Origin: Viola odorata
Taxonomy: Eukaryota > Streptophyta > Magnoliopsida > Malpighiales > Violaceae
DNA length: 64,000 nucleotides
Direction of reading: 5' to 3'
NCBI GenBank assembly: GCA_963691705.1
Contig: OY829545.1
Location: 17,559,569-17,623,568 of the forward strand
Under the pieces are notes generated by a model, which made no database searches, was not told where the DNA came from, and saw only the letters and a program-made list of their open reading frames with translations. The position numbers and the translations under genes were made by a program. This document shows, in pieces, positions 1-10,831 of the stretch. Numbering within the stretch: position 1 is the stretch's first letter; each line of letters opens with the position of its first letter.

Positions 1-680
1 TTTTTATTGCAGAGAAGTTAGATGAAGCTATTAATTATTTCAAGGAGATGAAAAGGAGGGGAATAAAACTTGAGGACAAGGGATATGGAGTTGCTGTAAG
101 TGCATATTGCAAGATGAGACAACCGGAAAAGGCAATTTGTCTCTTGCAGGAAATGCATACTGGAGGCATTCAGCCGAGTGTTTCCAGTTTCAATTCAGTT
201 TTCAGGATTCTCGTGGAGATTGGGGAGCTTGATAGAGCTATATCTGTTCTAAAATTGATGCGGAAAATGAACTGCAAGCCAAATTTTGTTTCATATAACA
301 CAGTGATATGCAGCCTTTGCAACACCAAGGGTAGGATGCAACAAGTTCAGCAGCTGGTTAATGACATGCTTGGGGATGGGATTGACACGAACGCGATCAT
401 GAATAGTTGCATAATCGAGGGATATTGCAGGGATGGAAATGAGGAATTGGCAGTGCGGGTTTTCTACAACACGATTTCGCAGAATTATATTGTTAGTCTT
501 GAAAGTTTTTCGGTTTTGGTTAAGCTATTGAGCGAAAAGGGGAAAGTTGTGGTGGCTGAGGAAATATTTGATGAGATGTGTAGCAGATGTTCAGTAGTTG
601 ATATTGCCAGTTACAGGAGGGTACTAGATAGGCAATTACTTACACATATGGGGAAAGCTGAGGAAAAAATCAATTTGTAG
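1..680 (+). CDS. Pentatricopeptide repeat protein, 3' part
   Basis: Carboxy-terminal part of a P-class PPR protein; members bind organelle RNA and act in its processing, stability or translation. The frame is open from base 3 to the stop at 678-680 (about 225 residues), so the gene begins upstream of the window. Degenerate 35-residue repeats are visible, with the typical signatures AVSAYCKMRQPEKAICLLQE, FNSVFRILVEIGELDRAISV and YNTVICSLCNTKG. No E, DYW or SMR domain follows; the protein ends in a basic/acidic tail (KAEEKINL). The first Met in the window (48) is internal to a repeat and is not a likely start. The sequence TTGCAG at 7-12 could be read as a splice acceptor, but the frame continues through it and gives a good repeat helix (KLDEAINYFKEM), so I read it as coding. 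The target transcript cannot be inferred. Confidence 0.9.
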   Translation, partial: FIAEKLDEAINYFKEMKRRGIKLEDKGYGVAVSAYCKMRQPEKAICLLQEMHTGGIQPSVSSFNSVFRILVEIGELDRAISVLKLMRKMNCKPNFVSYNTVICSLCNTKGRMQQVQQLVNDMLGDGIDTNAIMNSCIIEGYCRDGNEELAVRVFYNTISQNYIVSLESFSVLVKLLSEKGKVVVAEEIFDEMCSRCSVVDIASYRRVLDRQLLTHMGKAEEKINL

Positions 681-1306
681 GATTCTAAAATGGCACTAAT
701 TTTGCATCGAAGCTCTGGGTTACTCTATAATTTTTTCCATGCAAATCAACCAACGACATTTGTTGTGCAATGTCATAAGCTCTGGTTTTCTCTATTTCAT
801 ACTCAGTGATTGTAATTTTTTTGAAAGAAAATTAACTTTAGGACAAAAGTAGTAAATGTTTTTATCTTGAGGGATCATAAATGTTACTACCAAGATAACA
901 GCAGCAGCAACTACCAAGATGGGCCAAGCCAAACCAAACGGAAAAAAGAAAGGAGAGAAAAAAAGGAGAGACCTTTTCACCACAACAAAAACGATTTCGG
1001 GTACACGGACTCTTGCCGGTTATAAAATTCAATTAATTGATCCATTTCATTCCCGATTCAAATCCACTTCTCCATCTCACTCTTTTTTTGTTTTATCCCT
1101 GAGGAGGTCAAATATTTCTACCCATCTTTCCTTTCCCTCCTTTTATTCCCTCTCCCCTCCATTCTCTCTCTCTCTCTGTGCTTTACTTCTCTCGATCGCT
1201 TCTCCATTCACACTCTTCACTCCTCTGTCTTCTTCTTTTCGGCGCTCTCTGTAGCTGAAGAAAAAGCTTTCCCTTTCCATTGGCTTAGCAGAGTGGTTTG
1301 CTGAGT
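681..1306 (+). promoter_or_regulatory. PPR 3' flank and Alfin-like promoter/5' leader
   Basis: Contains the 3' flank of the PPR gene and then the promoter of the Alfin-like gene. A TATA-like element (TTATAAAAT) lies near 1020. It is followed by about 250 bases of pyrimidine-rich leader with a CT tract around 1164-1180, common in 5' untranslated regions of broadly expressed plant genes. The ORF at 919-1254 is compositional and not a gene. The TATA and leader assignments are inference from spacing. Confidence 0.45.
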
Positions 1307-4108
1307 ATGGATGGCGGCGCATCGTATAATCCTCGTACCGTCGAAGAGGTCTTTAGGGATTTCAAAGGCCGCCGAGCTGGCATGATTAAAGCTCTCACCA
1401 CTGGTAACTCCGACGTAGCAAAAATTTGCATTTTTTTTTAAGTATTGTCAAGGTGGGTGGCTGAATTTTTGTTGGTTTTTTGTTTGCAGATGTGGAAGAA
1501 TTTTACCAGCAGTGTGATCCAGGTGAGGTTTCGGTTTGCTTTTTGTTTTTTGTTGTAAATAAAAAGTTTGAATTGTTGTGGGTTATTTCACTCTTTCTTA
1601 GCTTCCAGTATCATTTTTTACTCATTTGAACTGCTTTGCTTTTGTAAATTAGTTTTGTTTCTCAGCTGAATTGCGTGCGGTTATTGTTTGAATCTTATGT
1701 TTCTCACAGTTTGCAGCTTATTTCTTTACTCTCTTTTTTTCAAAAGAAAAGACCAAGGTTTCTTCTATTTGTCAATAAGTTAGTGACTTAGCATTGTGCA
1801 CTGCACAAGTATTTTCCACAGGTGAACAGATTTTACAAATATTTTGTATCTTTTTACGCACCCAATAAAGAGATTCTTATAATTTCTGAGTTTTTGGTGG
1901 ATGGGCAATTGTGCTTTTGTTGTTCAGTTGTCGCCAAGGAAATTGGAGATGCTTGAGAGACAATGATTACTTCTCTTTAATGTATTATCTTCTTTGTGGT
2001 CTCACATATTGCGAGAGATCGATTTTGGGAATAGTGCAAGCAGCTGAGGCTAATTAATTGCTTAGATTTGATTTGTGATCGACTCCTGATTCTTATCATT
2101 CATTGGAAGTTTGTTAGTATGTAACCGCTTAGTTTTGTGTTTGGTAATTCTGTTTTTGAAACGCGTCTTATCCGTTGGACATAAAATGTTTACTTTTTAT
2201 AAATGCGATAGATGCCAATTGTTTGAGTTTATCTATATTATATTCATAATTTACAGTACTAAATTGTTTCTTTTCTCAAGAGTGTGGTCACATGCATATA
2301 TAATTAACATTTAGGTGATGCCAACCATACTTGAAGTTTGATGATGAGAAAGGATGGTTGCATGTTGATATAGTTACTCTCTCTTATCTATTCAAGTGAC
2401 TTACAAGTTGTGTCATTCATGATTAGATGTATGGTCTGTAGCAAATTTGTGGTGGATGTCTGATTCCTTTTACAAGTTACCATCTCATAAGATTAAAAAG
2501 AGTGGTGAAGGTTGTATTTTTAACAGTCCATAAACTTCGGCAGATAGAGAACTGGAAACGCTATAAGTAACATTATAATGTGAAACATATTTAGCTTACC
2601 TTACCTTGCTGGATGCTAATTATTGGTAATGTAATTCAGTGGGTTAATTTCGTGGACTATAGCAATTGTTCAATGCACGCCTATGTATAATTTTATTCTG
2701 GCCTTTTAGATGCACCACTTGAAAAATATTTGTTTTTGTAATTCTCAATATCTCACACAGATGCCTGGATTCATTTTGACTTGTTTATCATTCAACAGTC
2801 TCATTAGCTTTCAAGTGCATTTATTGCTTAGGTAGTTTATTTAGTGGTTAGTTGCTATAATTCATTACTGTTTCACGTGAAACTTTTTTGCAGAAAAAGA
2901 AAATCTTTGCCTATATGGATTTCCCAGTGAGCAATGGGAGGTAAACTTGCCTGCAGAAGAGGTGCCTCCAGAGCTTCCGGAGCCTGCTTTGGGTATCAAC
3001 TTTGCTAGAGATGGAATGCAAGAGAAGGATTGGTTGTCTCTGGTTGCTGTTCATAGTGATGCTTGGTTACTTTCTGTGGCCTTTTATTTTGGTGCTAGGT
3101 TTGGATTTGACAGAGCTGACAGGTATATTTTTCTCTTTGCTCTAGCTATTTTATGACTTTTTGGGAAAAAGGAAAATTATTTGTCAAAAAGGCTACGGCT
3201 TTCTAGATTCTACTGAGTGAACTGCGATTCTTTTGTTTGTCAATGTTGAAGGTCAGTGATTAGGTGGCTGGTTTTGCTTATTAGGAAGAAACCTTTAGCC
3301 TTATGTGTGTGTGGTGAACAATATAAGGTTACTGTTTTTTCAATGGTTGGTGATTTTATGCAGAAAACGCCTTTTCAACATGATTAATGATCTTCCAACA
3401 ATATTTGAGGTCGTTACTGGAACAGCCAAGAAACAAGTAAAAGAGAAGTCATCTGTTTCAAACCACAGCAGCAATAAATCCAAATCAAACCCCAAGGTAT
3501 GATAATTTTTAAGATTTCAATCTGATAGTATGAAACAAGTTTTTTGCCTCTGTACTTTCTGGTTTGGATGTCTTCAGAGTGCATGGACCTTGCTAGTTCA
3601 TTGCTATTTAGGGGAACAATTTTCCAATTGCATACATACAAACCTTTGACCATTAGCATTATCAAATGTGAAGTTGGCTTGTGTAACCAAAATAGTAGCT
3701 GTAGTACTCATGATATGCTAATGTTGAAGTATTGTTCTTGAGATGACATTATTAAACCTGAATGGCAAATAATCTTTTGTGTTCTACAGGTTGTAGAATG
3801 ACAACTAAATTTATGTTTATTGGAATTTGCAGCGAGTTTCTGAACCCCAGCCCAAGTTTACAAAGCCCATGCAGCTGAAGGATGATAATGATGATGAGGG
3901 AGGCTTGGAAGAAGAAGACGAGGATGAGCATGGAGAGACATTATGTGGTGCTTGTGGGGAGAATTATGCATCTGATGAATTCTGGATCTGCTGTGACATA
4001 TGCGAGAAGTGGTTCCATGGGAAGTGTGTGAAGATCACTCCAGCTAGGGCCGAGCATATCAAGCAGTACAAATGCCCCGCTTGCAGCAACAAGAGAGCAC
4101 GGCCTTGA
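1307..4108 (+). CDS. Alfin-like PHD finger protein
   Basis: Nuclear histone reader: Alfin-like (AL) proteins bind H3K4me2/3 through a C-terminal PHD finger and work in transcriptional repression and stress response. Five exons: 1307-1403, 1490-1522, 2894-3122, 3364-3496, 3833-4108 (255 residues). All junctions are GT-AG and phases agree. The N-terminal Alfin domain begins with [20 protein letters not shown] and continues through LCLYGFP and [21 protein letters not shown] Ser/Lys-rich linker and an acidic stretch ([16 protein letters not shown]) lead to the PHD finger with all Cys/His ligands ([29 protein letters not shown]). ATG 1307 gives the family N-terminus MDGGASYNP. The second intron is unusually long (about 1.37 kb). 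In Arabidopsis, AL4 sits beside a mitochondrial carrier gene, as here. Confidence 0.95.
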
Positions 4109-6159
4109 TCGTGATGGTGATGGTGAGAATGAGCCGCCTCTGTGTATTATGATATGGCATGATGGACCGCTAACTGTGTAGTAATGTCAGGTTTGTTTGT
4201 AGTCTTGGGTGCTTTAGGAGATCTGTTCGGATGTTATTATCGTGTAGGTTGCACATGTGCTGTTTATTTTATCATAAGTTAGGGTATCTATAAACTCAGG
4301 TTGGGTATCTTTTTCCCCATGATTGGGAGTAACTCTTGTTTTATTCTCTGGTGACTTGTGTTCATAATCAATCTGTCCATTTATAGGACTTTCAGCTTCA
4401 TTGTGGCATGTTGCGCGAGCTCAACACTTGCGGAAATTAAGTTCAATCCTAACTTTTTGTTCGAAGAAAGAGGACCCGAAGAACAATGCTTAACCAGTTC
4501 CCATCTGAGTTTGGTACCCAACCAGGGCATGGACTGGAACTTGTTGTGCAAGTTAGCAATTAAGCCTGGTCACCATTAGGTTTCATTAATCAAGATTTTT
4601 GCTTGCTGATCCAATTGTTTGAAGATAACTCTGATGGGTGATAATCGGGTCAAGTTTTCGGAGTTTTTTTTATTTTCCAGTTTAACTCTGATGGCGCTTT
4701 TGCAGCATGAATTCCTCCATTATTATACGATAAAGTTGTTAACTGGATGAAACTGTTCTCTGTTATATTCTGTTCCGTTCCGTTCTGTTCTGTTCCACCC
4801 ACCAATCAATCCTTTCCTTTCTTCCCAATTCCCCAAAGCCGTTATTATATATACCATGGACTTTCTTGTCTCTATCCTCTTTCCCTCAATCACTATAAAA
4901 TATAGATTCTCTCGAACACCATGAGATTTTAAAGAGTGATTCTTTTAGTATAATTTTTTCGAGACTCGAATCGTATAAATACTTTTACCAATCCACACCA
5001 TACACCGTGGACAAGCTATATTTGACTCTCATATTGAGCAACCTATAAGTGGCCTTCCTAGAGTTTTTATTTGAAACCCTTCATTAGGTTTATTTTTACC
5101 ATAATTGGCTTGAAACGTGTATGTATGTGCTGAGTCATGAGGTCCACTTTCCACAGGACAGGTACAGACAGAGAACAGCTTGATAAGTGGAACTCATGTG
5201 CATGTGGTACATCATAAGAAAAGGTGCATTGGTCCATAGAAAAAATCAAGTTGGCAAATGGATTTATCCATATCAGCCCATTGTTTAGTGCCAAACTTGA
5301 TACTCACTCACTCATGACTCATCTCCAGAAAACTTATACTCCCTTTTGGTACTGTCTTCAATCCATCAAGGTTAGCTAATTGATTTTTTCTCTCAAAATT
5401 CTATTTGAATTCTTCATCTTAATAAGTGGACCTAAATAAACATACAAATCACAATATTTTTTTCCTTTATCTCTCCCTCTGTTATCTATGTCCGTTTTAC
5501 CATTTCTTAATACAATTTTTTAGATACGCCTAAAAAGTTTAATGTCATGTCTAGTTCAAGAATATTTTTACTGTATTAAGAAAATATATTATAAAAAAAG
5601 AACTACTGATATGGTGATGTTATGTATAATTGTAAATGACCTCATGAGAGCAGCTACCCCTCACCAACAGCCTAACTTTTCCTGTATCTTTTCGTCAGTT
5701 ACAAAGCATGGAGGGTCCAAGGCATACCCAACATCTTCCATGTCAAAAATCCACATAAATGTCAAATAAAATATCAATGTGTCCTAATGCATGCAAAGAT
5801 CAATGAATGCAAAGATGAGTAGTAGTGTAGTTTTCTGTCACCATCACATTATCACAAGATGAGCATATTTGCCTAACAGAAATAACTTTACAATGTCCAT
5901 TTCTGAGACTTCAAATTCACAGAGACTGAAATATGCTGAAACAGTAGCTTGCAAAAAGAAAAGGAAAGGAAAAATAGAATTTGTAAGAAAAGCTAGTCAT
6001 AAAAGGCAAAGAGCCTTGTTACTGCTATACAAATTTACATTCATTTGCATTTGACAGATACAAAAAAAGGAAGAGAATTTACAATGCTAGGTACTATTCT
6101 TGGCAAGCAGACTAATTTAGACAGCAGGGGAAGAAAAATAAAGAAAATTGAACGGATTT
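4109..6159. other. Intergenic DNA with 3' ends of convergent genes
   Basis: About 2 kb between the convergent Alfin-like and carrier genes. The first 200 bases are probably Alfin-like 3' UTR and the last 150 probably carrier 3' UTR. Five pentamer units of the form (T/C)GTTC lie at 4771-4795. I see no gene, conserved ORF or clear transposon end. Confidence 0.4.
4771..4795. repeat. Pentanucleotide microsatellite (YGTTC)5
   Basis: Five consecutive 5-base units, TGTTC or CGTTC, in AT-rich intergenic DNA. The C/T alternation at the first position shows partial decay of the array. Confidence 0.7.
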
Positions 6160-7209
6160 CTAGTGAGAGAAGCTTTCTTGGTTCTTGGCTGACAACTTTT
6201 TCAACAACTCATAAGTAGTGATCATGGTTGTTGCAGACATTGACATGGAGAGCCACCTTGGCCCTAATCCTCTGTAACAAGCTGCAAATCCTCCTTCCTT
6301 CCTCAAATTGTTGACAGTTTGCATAAATGTTAATGGCCTTACTCTTCCATGTTCCTCCCCATCCAAAACCTGCAACCTTGTCTTGATTGTGTCAAGTGGC
6401 ATGGTAATAATAGCCGAGACCCCACTCGCCATGGCTGCACATAACCCTTGCACTCCCACCATTGCCTGTGAACTAGGCCTGTAACCACCATTCATCACAG
6501 AATTACTCTCATCCTTCTTGTTTGTGTAGCAACCAATGCCACCCCAAACGAGCTTCTGCGATACGGAGTATGATGCCCACCAAACAGCATTAGATGGTGC
6601 ATACGTCAGTATTGAAACCCCAAATCCTCTATATAATCCTCTTGGACCATCGGCATACAAAATCTTCCTAAACGCATCAATGCCATTCCTATACCTACAA
6701 GAATACGAACCAGAGATACCATTCTTGCAGCTCTTGAAATCTTGAACCATAAGCCTTTGGCTAACCACATCAATTGGAGTCCAAACCAGCTGTGCAGCCA
6801 TAGCTGAACTCAACCCAGCAGCGGCATTAGCTATAGCAGTTGCTGTAGTATCAGAAAATCCTAATCTAACAGTTGCAGTCCCAACACTACTCTTAGTAAC
6901 CTCAAGTGCTGTCATGTAAAGTGCTCGAGCTGGGATTGTACCCATCAAAGAAGTGCCGAAACCCCTATAAAAACCTCTAATACCTTCATGATTCATAATC
7001 GAATATGACAACCTGACTGATGAAATTGGGGCAGACGAAACCTGAAGCCTAGTCTTTAAAACAACAACAGGGTAAAGCACAGACGACACACCTGAAAATA
7101 GAGCAGCTCCAAGGACAAAAAACTTTGATTTATCAAGCATATGCCAGTCTATATCCGCTGGTATATAAATCTCTGGAGGCGAATTGTCATCGGCCGTACT
7201 CAAACTCAT
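6160..7209 (-). CDS. Mitochondrial solute carrier (SLC25A44-like)
   Basis: Inner-membrane mitochondrial carrier; SLC25A44 relatives are implicated in branched-chain amino acid transport in animals, but the plant substrate is not shown by the sequence. Single coding exon. The frame opens at 7242, but ATG 7209 (MSLSTADDNS, 349 residues) places the family block IPADIDWHMLDKSKFFVLGA where relatives have it. Three carrier modules are present. The first motif reads PVVVLKTRLQ, lacking the usual acidic residue two after Pro. The second is PIDVVSQRL and the third the canonical PLDTIKTRLQ. Glycine-rich helix signatures (GIRGFYRGF, GPRGLYRGFG, FAACYRGLGPRW) follow each motif. It lies tail-to-tail with the Alfin-like gene. 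The 5' UTR, possibly with an intron, lies between 7210 and about 7720. Confidence 0.93.
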   Translation of the reverse strand: MSLSTADDNSPPEIYIPADIDWHMLDKSKFFVLGAALFSGVSSVLYPVVVLKTRLQVSSAPISSVRLSYSIMNHEGIRGFYRGFGTSLMGTIPARALYMTALEVTKSSVGTATVRLGFSDTTATAIANAAAGLSSAMAAQLVWTPIDVVSQRLMVQDFKSCKNGISGSYSCRYRNGIDAFRKILYADGPRGLYRGFGVSILTYAPSNAVWWASYSVSQKLVWGGIGCYTNKKDESNSVMNGGYRPSSQAMVGVQGLCAAMASGVSAIITMPLDTIKTRLQVLDGEEHGRVRPLTFMQTVNNLRKEGGFAACYRGLGPRWLSMSMSATTMITTYELLKKLSAKNQESFSH

Positions 7210-7242
7210 TTTAGCCACTTTGATTTGAAACCAATCACCCAA

Positions 7243-8155
7243 TTAATCAAACCCTTCTACCCTATCTACTCTGCTAGTAGTGACATGTAGCTTAAACTCA
7301 ACAAATTATCCACTAGAGTAACAAAAGCTCAAAACTTAAGAGAAAATGGAAATGAAATAGTGACAGTAACTGAAGCAAGAAAAAAAGAGGTTAAAGTTAG
7401 TAACTTTCTTAGTTGGGTTCCTCTTTTTTCCTTCTACGGAGCCAGATTTGAGACCTGACGTGGATCACCATACAAAACAGGTCACAATAAAGAAAACCCA
7501 AATCAGTGCTGATGCTAATTCTTACCAGAGAAGCAAAGAACACAACACCCCCATCTTCAAAACCTTGACAATTTCATCTCTGGCGAAAATATCAACACTA
7601 ACAGTAAAAAATAACCCAGCTTTGGTTACAAGAAGAGAAGAGATCAAAAGCAAAAAGTGGGTAATTTCACATAAAGCAGAACGGATTGTTGTGTTGTTAA
7701 AAGATAGGAAGAATCATGGATAGAGAGATGGAGGAAAGCAAGGGAGGACAAGGTTATGGGATTGATGGAAGGGTTTTTGAGGACCGAAGAGGTTGGACAC
7801 GTGTCAGTTATCATTTCGAGGAGAGATCAAGATGCTGAGTGTGCTTTTGTAAAGTGAGTGCCTAAACATGTTAGAAGCCGGTTGAAAGGTTAATTAATTT
7901 AAAAGCTAATCTTTAAAGGTTGATACAGGCCAATTTTCATGATCGCCGCTGATTTTCTTCTTGTCTGTTCGATTATCTCTGTGGGCATTTTGTACTTCGA
8001 GCATGACAATGCTCATTGCTCTCTTTCTGGGTTGGGCTGTATCTAGCTGCTGGTTTTCTATTGGGCCGATTAGTAAAACAGGAACAACATTTAAAATTCT
8101 CTTTTTTGTTGAGAAAAAAACATAGCTTAATACTTACTTAGTCATGAAATTTATG
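7243..8155 (-). promoter_or_regulatory. Carrier gene 5' region and promoter
   Basis: Upstream DNA of the carrier gene. It includes a probable untranslated leader and a perfect 10-base palindrome GACACGTGTC at 7796-7805, a G-box/ABRE-type ACGT element bound by bZIP or bHLH factors. The + strand ORF at 7448-7723 looks incidental. Distal sequence runs into the repeat that starts near 8156. Confidence 0.4.
7796..7805. promoter_or_regulatory. Palindromic G-box (GACACGTGTC)
   Basis: Perfect palindrome with the CACGTG core, about 590 bases upstream of the carrier start codon. Known plant bZIP/bHLH target. Function here is inferred only from the motif and its position. Confidence 0.45.
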
Positions 8156-8892
8156 ATAAACTCTAGAGGGGTGAATAGGCAAATAAAATTATAACACAAA
8201 GATTAAGGAAATAGAGTGCGAAAATAGAATGTAAAAACACAAGGAGGTTATAGTGGTTCCAATTCCTCAATGAATTGTACTCCACTACCTAAGAGCTTCA
8301 CCCTTAGGATTTTGAACAACGACCACTTCGTTATTACCTTGAATTTTTACGAGTTCAACTCAAACCTTACACCTTGGTTTTTCCGGACTCAACCAATAAA
8401 CCTTTCACCTTGGTTTTTGTGGGCTCAACCAAGGACGGATCCAGGGGAGGGCCACCGTGGGCTGATGCCCACCCTGGGCTAATGGGAAAAAAAAATTTAG
8501 TATACAATCTAACCCACCCCAAATTAATTGCCTTATTGAGTAAATTGATACCCAATCTGTTGTTAAATAATTAGTGCTACATCTCTAGATTAATTACATA
8601 TCCTCAATTTCACAAATCGATTAACGGTTTACTCCAATCTTGCATTTTAAATTAATTAGCCAAAGTTTCGTATTTTTAAAATTAAATTTTGGTCGTCCAT
8701 CAATCGAATATTTCGTACGAATGGGTGAATCGGCGATTGATTTTAAAATATTTTAGTCGACTCCGTTTTTTATTTTGTGGTTGTTGGTCGGGATCAAATA
8801 TTTTAGCCTTAATATTTGTTTTTGTAGATATGGACAAATATTTGATTAAACCATCTACTTAAGCACCATCAAATGTTGGTCCAAATGTTGGT

Positions 8893-9082
8893 AGACCAAG
8901 GCGGAAAGGTGAGCAAATTTCCAATCTACATCATTATCAAGTTGATTTATTTTATCAAGTCATTGATATGCAACTTCATGAGCTTAATAATCGATTTGAT
9001 GAGAGGAATAGCGAATTACTCCTTTGTTGCTTTCAATAAGGAGAAATTGCTTCAATTGACTCAATTTTATCAAGTTATCTAA
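8893..9082 (+). pseudogene. hAT transposase C-terminal fragment
   Basis: Relic of the transposase of the surrounding element. One frame gives RPRRKGEQISNLHHYQVDLF, continued by YQVIDMQLHELNNRF, and runs into a stop after LLLCC. A second frame continues with NKEKLLQLTQFYQ, so at least one frameshift separates them. Matches the conserved segment before the dimerisation domain of ZMYM1/DUF4371-type hAT transposases, as remembered. Confidence 0.75.
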
Positions 9083-9131
9083 ATATTTGTTATTTAGTGA
9101 CGGATACAAATACTCTTAAGCATTTGTTCAA

Positions 9132-9228
9132 TTTTTCGTTCAGCTCGTTTGGTTTCCCTTTAAAATACCCCAAAAAAAATTTTCGTTCAGCTCGTTTGGT
9201 TTCCCTTTAAAATACCCCCAAAAAAAAT
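9132..9228. repeat. Two 47-base direct repeats in the hAT element
   Basis: Tandem duplication, period 47, of a unit containing CGTTCAGCTCGTTTGGTTTC and ending in CCCCAAAAAAAA. Nearly identical copies suggest a recent internal duplication in the subterminal region of the hAT element. Confidence 0.8.
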
Positions 9229-9670
9229 TTCGGGGGCGCTGCCCCCGAACCCCCGCCCCCCCTGAAAATCATTCCTGGATCCGTCCCTGGGCTCAACCAA
9301 TAAACCTTACAATGTGGGCTCAATCACAACCTATTGCAATTAAGATTACTTGACAAGAGAATTGTTAAATGGCAACACAAATTGGTGTACAAATAAACTA
9401 TGTATGATTCAATAATCAACACCAATAAATGTTCAAAGTTACCTCAAGAAGAAAACTAAAGAAACCCAGAATTATATGCAAGAATATTTGAAATCCTTGA
9501 AGAGAAGCTTGCATAAATTAGAATGTTGAATTTGGGTTTGTAAATGTGATTTTGTGTTTGGAAGTTTTTAAGAGCTTTCTTGTTATTTTGTAACTCATCT
9601 TAGATGAGTATTTATAGTGTCAAATGAGTAGAGGCTCATCCATGAATGAAGGAGTCAAAAACTAGCCATT

Positions 9671-9860
9671 TGCTACAGTGAAAAATATAACCGTTGTTAC
9701 AGTGGAAAACTATCCGTTGCTACAGTGAGTCTATCCGTTGCTACAGTGAACTATCTGTTGCTACAGTAAGTCTATCCGTTGCTACGGTGAAACTATTCGT
9801 TCCCGTTGCTACAGTGAGTTTATCCGTTGCTACAGTGAACTCTCCGTTGCTACAGTGAAA
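9671..9860. repeat. TGCTACAGTGA / TATCCGT minisatellite
   Basis: About eight to nine units of 17-24 bases built on TGCTACAGTGA followed by a spacer such as GTCTATCCGT or ACTATCCGT. Variant units carry TTACAGT, TACGGT or TACAGTAA. It lies inside the older repeat (8156-10137), right of the hAT insertion. Confidence 0.85.
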
Positions 9861-10137
9861 TCAAAAACTCTTTCCAAAAATTATTTTTCGTGTAAAAAAT
9901 CTTTTGACACTTTTCTTGAGGTATAATTGAACATAAATCAAGTGTTAACTAGAATCATACTTACATGTTTATAGCTCTAATGTACACTTGATCTTGAGCT
10001 TGCGAATAATAGATTTGTTGCCTCTTTTGTTTGTTCGTCGCAAACTACACACACTTTAACTTAAAATTGCATTAGTATAGTAATTAGTTTGCGTGTCTTA
10101 AATCATCAAAATAAGAGTAAGTTGCCCTTGGCCTAAC

Positions 10138-10831
10138 AATTTATGCCATTAGTAATAGTTTCAGTGACTAGGGTTTAACTTTTAGGACCATGTAGTCTAT
10201 ATTTTACTCCAATTACAATAAAAGATGAAAATCTCGCTAATTTCTAGGGCTTTCTTCTTGCCCTGGGCCTATTAGTGACAACGAAAATGCATGGCCCGCC
10301 TTTCCTTTTTGCCCATTTTTCGGGCCATGGGTCGTCATTAGAACTTTGTTCGCAACCGTAACATTAGCTTAGCTTGCACTGAATACATACACATACAGAC
10401 ATACTGACACGCTACGAATCAGCAACGAGCTTATAGTTAAGGTTTCAGGTCAGAATCTCTTCGATCAAATAGTAAATGAATCATTAGCTTTTAATTCAAA
10501 ACTCGAACGAAATTAGTCGGGACAAGAAATGACTCCTCGATAGACTTGAAAAGAAAAAAAAATTACTTCCGGGAACAGTTCCATTTAATCCCAAGAATTC
10601 AATTGGATCAAAGGCATCAACTATTAAGAAAACAAGATCAACCAAAAAGCTTAATTCCTTTTCTTCTGGTCAAGGAATGGTTTCAATTATAAAGAAACTA
10701 CTTTGATTTCACTGAACTTGGGAAGATTGGAATGAGTCTCAACAATGGGGAAGTTGACATTCATCACAATATTTCAAAGTATAGCAATGACAAACTCTAG
10801 AATTTGATGGACTTGGATTGTTGAATGGTCT
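10138..10831. other. Intergenic DNA, ankyrin gene 3' flank
   Basis: Non-coding. The distal part (about 10600-10831) is the probable 3' UTR of the ankyrin gene. I see no gene or clear repeat end in the rest. Confidence 0.35.

Larger units (their letters stand above)
8430..9289. mobile_element. Internally deleted hAT (Tip100-like) element
   Basis: 860-base element. The left end starts CAAGGACGGATCCAGG. The right end, read inward on the other strand, starts CAGGGACGGATCCAGG: 15 of 16 bases match, the shape of Tip100-type hAT ends. It is flanked by a perfect 8-base target duplication GGCTCAAC (8422-8429 and 9290-9297), the hAT length. Inside, on the + strand around 8893-9000, a decayed frame reads ISNLHHYQVDLFYQVIDMQL and then HELNNRFDERNSELLL, a block I recognise from plant ZMYM1-like hAT transposases. 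The remainder of that frame is shifted (NKEKLLQLTQFY). A 47-base direct repeat lies just before the right end. Non-autonomous and old. Confidence 0.88.
8156..10137. mobile_element. Old unclassified repeat flanked by AATTTATG
   Basis: Non-coding segment bounded by an 8-base direct repeat, AATTTATG, at 8148-8155 and 10138-10145. It begins near CTCTAGAGGGGTGAATAGG and ends near GTTGCCCTTGGCCTAAC, both of which I remember as parts of dispersed plant repeats. It contains a repeated phrase of the type CTCAACCAATAAACCTT, a TGCTACAGT minisatellite, and a later hAT insertion (8430-9289). Without that insertion it is about 1.1 kb. No terminal inverted repeat, LTR or coding domain was seen, so the class is open. 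The flanking repeat is AT-rich and could be coincidence. Confidence 0.4.

Noticed and set aside
919..1254. 111-residue ORF upstream of the Alfin-like gene
   Set aside because: Composition follows the A-rich and CT-rich leader DNA; no domain and it lies in the promoter/5' UTR.
7210..7242. Eleven-residue extension of the carrier (MGDWFQIKVAK)
   Set aside because: Recalled homologues start close to the MSLST position; kept as an alternative only.
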